Both the position numbers and the translations under genes were made by a program. A stretch of DNA of 64,000 nucleotides. It comes from Epiperipatus broadwayi. Taxonomy: Eukaryota; Onychophora; Udeonychophora; Euonychophora; Peripatidae. Positions within the stretch are counted from its first letter, which is position 1. Every line of letters begins with the position of its first letter. The notes under the pieces are model-generated. The model did not search any database. It worked only from the letters and a program-made list of their open reading frames with translations, and was not told where the DNA came from. Of the stretch, positions 61,911 through 64,000 are shown piece by piece. The DNA lies in NCBI GenBank assembly GCA_028023455.1, contig JAQFVV010012477.1, forward strand, positions 5,262,751 through 5,326,750, in the 5' to 3' direction.

Positions 61911-64000
61911 TCAGTACAATTAATATATTGAAGTATAGGCTTGATATTATTTTGGTCTTATTGCAATAATACTTATGACTATACTCTTGAAGTTTATAGC
62001 TTTAGTAAATATTACTTACATAATCAATGTAAATAAATTTATAATTACAACTTTAAATTATAAAAATCATTAAGTTTGAGTTTTTACCCTAATTGTAAAA
62101 TGTTTTCTATTTATTTGAATTTGTACAATAGATCAAATCTATACTCAAAGAAATACATTTTTGATATAAAATGAGAGCAAAATCAGTGTTTTCTTAATAA
62201 TTTTACCACAAACGATTGTTATATTATTTTGAACTGAGCCAGCATTGTGAGCAGGCAATGACATGACAATCATGAAGCAAACCAAGATGATAAGTATGAG
62301 CATATGGTCATGTGGACCCTTTATTGCTAATCATCAAATGTAAAGATGGTACTTAAATGAATGATATATTATTTGATCCATTATATATTAATGATAAATA
62401 ATAAAATTTATTTAATGTTCTCAATTGCTTTTATTAATGTTTTTTTTATATACTTATTATTAAAATATATATTATAAATATTAAAAAAAGTTTTTTAATT
62501 TCTTTTTTGCATAGGAATCCAAAAATTATAGCTATAGCTCTGTGTGAATGTACATGTTAATCAATACCCATATGTATTTCTCTGTTTCCATTTAATAGAT
62601 GTTTTTAGAAACAATTCATTCTATTTAATCAACCCCAGAGCCACCTAGTGTAAGCTTGGATAATAAGTTGTCAGTAAATAATAATAATTGCATCAATAAA
62701 GCTAATGAAGGTAATTAGCCATATATTAGTCAGGAATGTATATTTTAGCACTATTGCCTAGTATTAGTATTTGTCCAGGCTTACAATAAATGTCTCTGAA
62801 GTAGAATAAACTGCGAATTACTGTCACTAAAAAGAGTTCTTGCAGTTGAAAAAAAAAAAACTAAAGCAGTTTAAAGATAGTCATAACTGATTTTCTTAAA
62901 TTGGTAAACAAAAACATTTATAAGTACAGACTTTTTCTTGCGTGTCAGATCTTGTATTATATATTAAAGAGCAACAAAATGGATACGTCAAATATAATAC
63001 AATTTTTTAAAAATGGCTAAGTTTTGAAAGTTTAATTAAGAAAAACATTATTATTGACGCTGATGTTTTATGAATAAGTTGATAAAACTAAAAAATATAG
63101 AAAATAAAAGTAAACAAATGCAAAAACTTTAGATAAATATTCACAAATCAATAACAGTGTGACATCTAAAGCATTATTTAAATAGATTACTTTTTTTTTA
63201 ATACTCATTTTTTTATTTTTTATAAGCATAGCATTCAAAACCTTTTATTAAATTTGTTATTTAATTTTTTTTATTTGTTCATATATATAAAACAGATTTT
63301 AAAAATTTAATAAAGTTTTTTTTTTTTTTTGTCAAACAATATATATAAATGTTTGTTATTTTTAAAAATATTTCTTTCAGGCTTTCAGGAAAGCTAAAGA
63401 AATGTTATTTTTAAAATAAAGGCTACAATTATAAGAAATAATAAAATTAAAATCGGAGTGAATTAGTAATAATGCGATAATTTAAAATTTATGAAAATAT
63501 ATTTATTGATGTTTAATTTTTAGTTTGGTAATATTGTTTCTTAAATTAAATTGCAAAAGAGAATCACTAACATCGGGAGATTAAAAGTTATTTTACAGAT
63601 TAGCATTATTTTTTTTTCTAGATACAATAGATTAAAATTATATATGGTTAAAATTTAGAAAATATTTAAAATGTATTTTATTATGTTTTCTATATACTTT
63701 TACTGGGTTAACTATTTTTAATACTTTTAAATAAGTTCCATAAAATAAGTGCGATGTGGTATAATGATTAGCAAACTACGTTCAACAAATTAAATTTAAA
63801 TCTGATAGGTGACAAAAGAATTTTTATGAAGTAGTTGAAGATTTACAACTAAACTTCTGCATTTAATTAATAAATAAAACAAAAGGGATAAACTATTAAA
63901 GTCTTCAACAACATCTTCAATTCTTTGTGACTAAAAGTTGAAAAACTTTTATATTCCAGTGAGATATTTAAATCTATCTCATCTGTAATAGTCATTTGTA
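61911..64000. other. Anonymous intergenic sequence
   Basis: A+T-rich. 62620-62820 shows AGAGCCACCTAGTGTAAGCT and a partly inverted partner near 62790 (CAGGCTTACAATAAATG), possibly a decayed foldback. 63755-63830 has GATGTGGTATAATGATTAGC, an A-box-like string, with a poor B box. No gene was found. Confidence 0.45.

Overview
The window reads as nuclear DNA of a metazoan, most likely an invertebrate. It is strongly A+T-rich. It has spliceosomal introns of several kilobases filled with transposable-element debris, trinucleotide (ATT) arrays, and many decayed non-LTR, LTR and hAT elements. There is no bacterial-style gene packing, no rRNA and no CRISPR array. The phylum cannot be fixed from the sequence alone.

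One host gene is supported: the 3' three coding exons of NDUFA7 (mitochondrial complex I accessory subunit B14.5a) on the + strand at 4993-5039, 14289-14432 and 24242-24293. Joined, they give 243 nt, exactly 81 codons including the stop, but only if the first intron uses a GC donor (GCAAGT). The first coding exon was not found and may lie before the window. Both introns exceed 9 kb. Intron 5040-14288 holds an RTE-like LINE relic, a 2.2-kb LTR-like element with TGTAACG...CGTTACA ends, and several foldback elements.

The rest is mobile-element strata. RTE-like LINE pieces lie at 240-988, 2990-4830 (minus, split by a foldback insert), 9024-11350, 32955-33400 and 57470-58510 (minus). A jockey/CR1-type LINE with YADD box and (ATT)n tail lies at 39060-41381. 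A different LINE with a mutated YMND catalytic box lies at 59704-61910 (minus). A hAT-type relic of the ZMYM1/DUF4371 kind lies at 26220-28795. A Ty3/gypsy element with two LTRs lies at 52849-57194; recognisable pieces of gag (weak), protease and integrase remain and the RT region is missing.

The most interesting material is the small non-coding repeats. Family A is a foldback element present in about ten copies. Four to six copies are bounded by clean direct repeats of variable length (about 8 to 17 bp), which is unexpected for an inverted-repeat DNA transposon. Other inverted repeats include a nearly perfect 261-bp palindrome at 49856-50116, a 1.1-kb foldback at 42598-43708, and several elements whose arms carry a CTGAAGA-stem-GAAA(C) string like a hammerhead ribozyme core. 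tRNA-like SINE heads (A and B boxes) and two further dispersed families (B and C) make up much of the recognisable remainder. Large stretches are anonymous A+T-rich sequence in which nothing was recognised.
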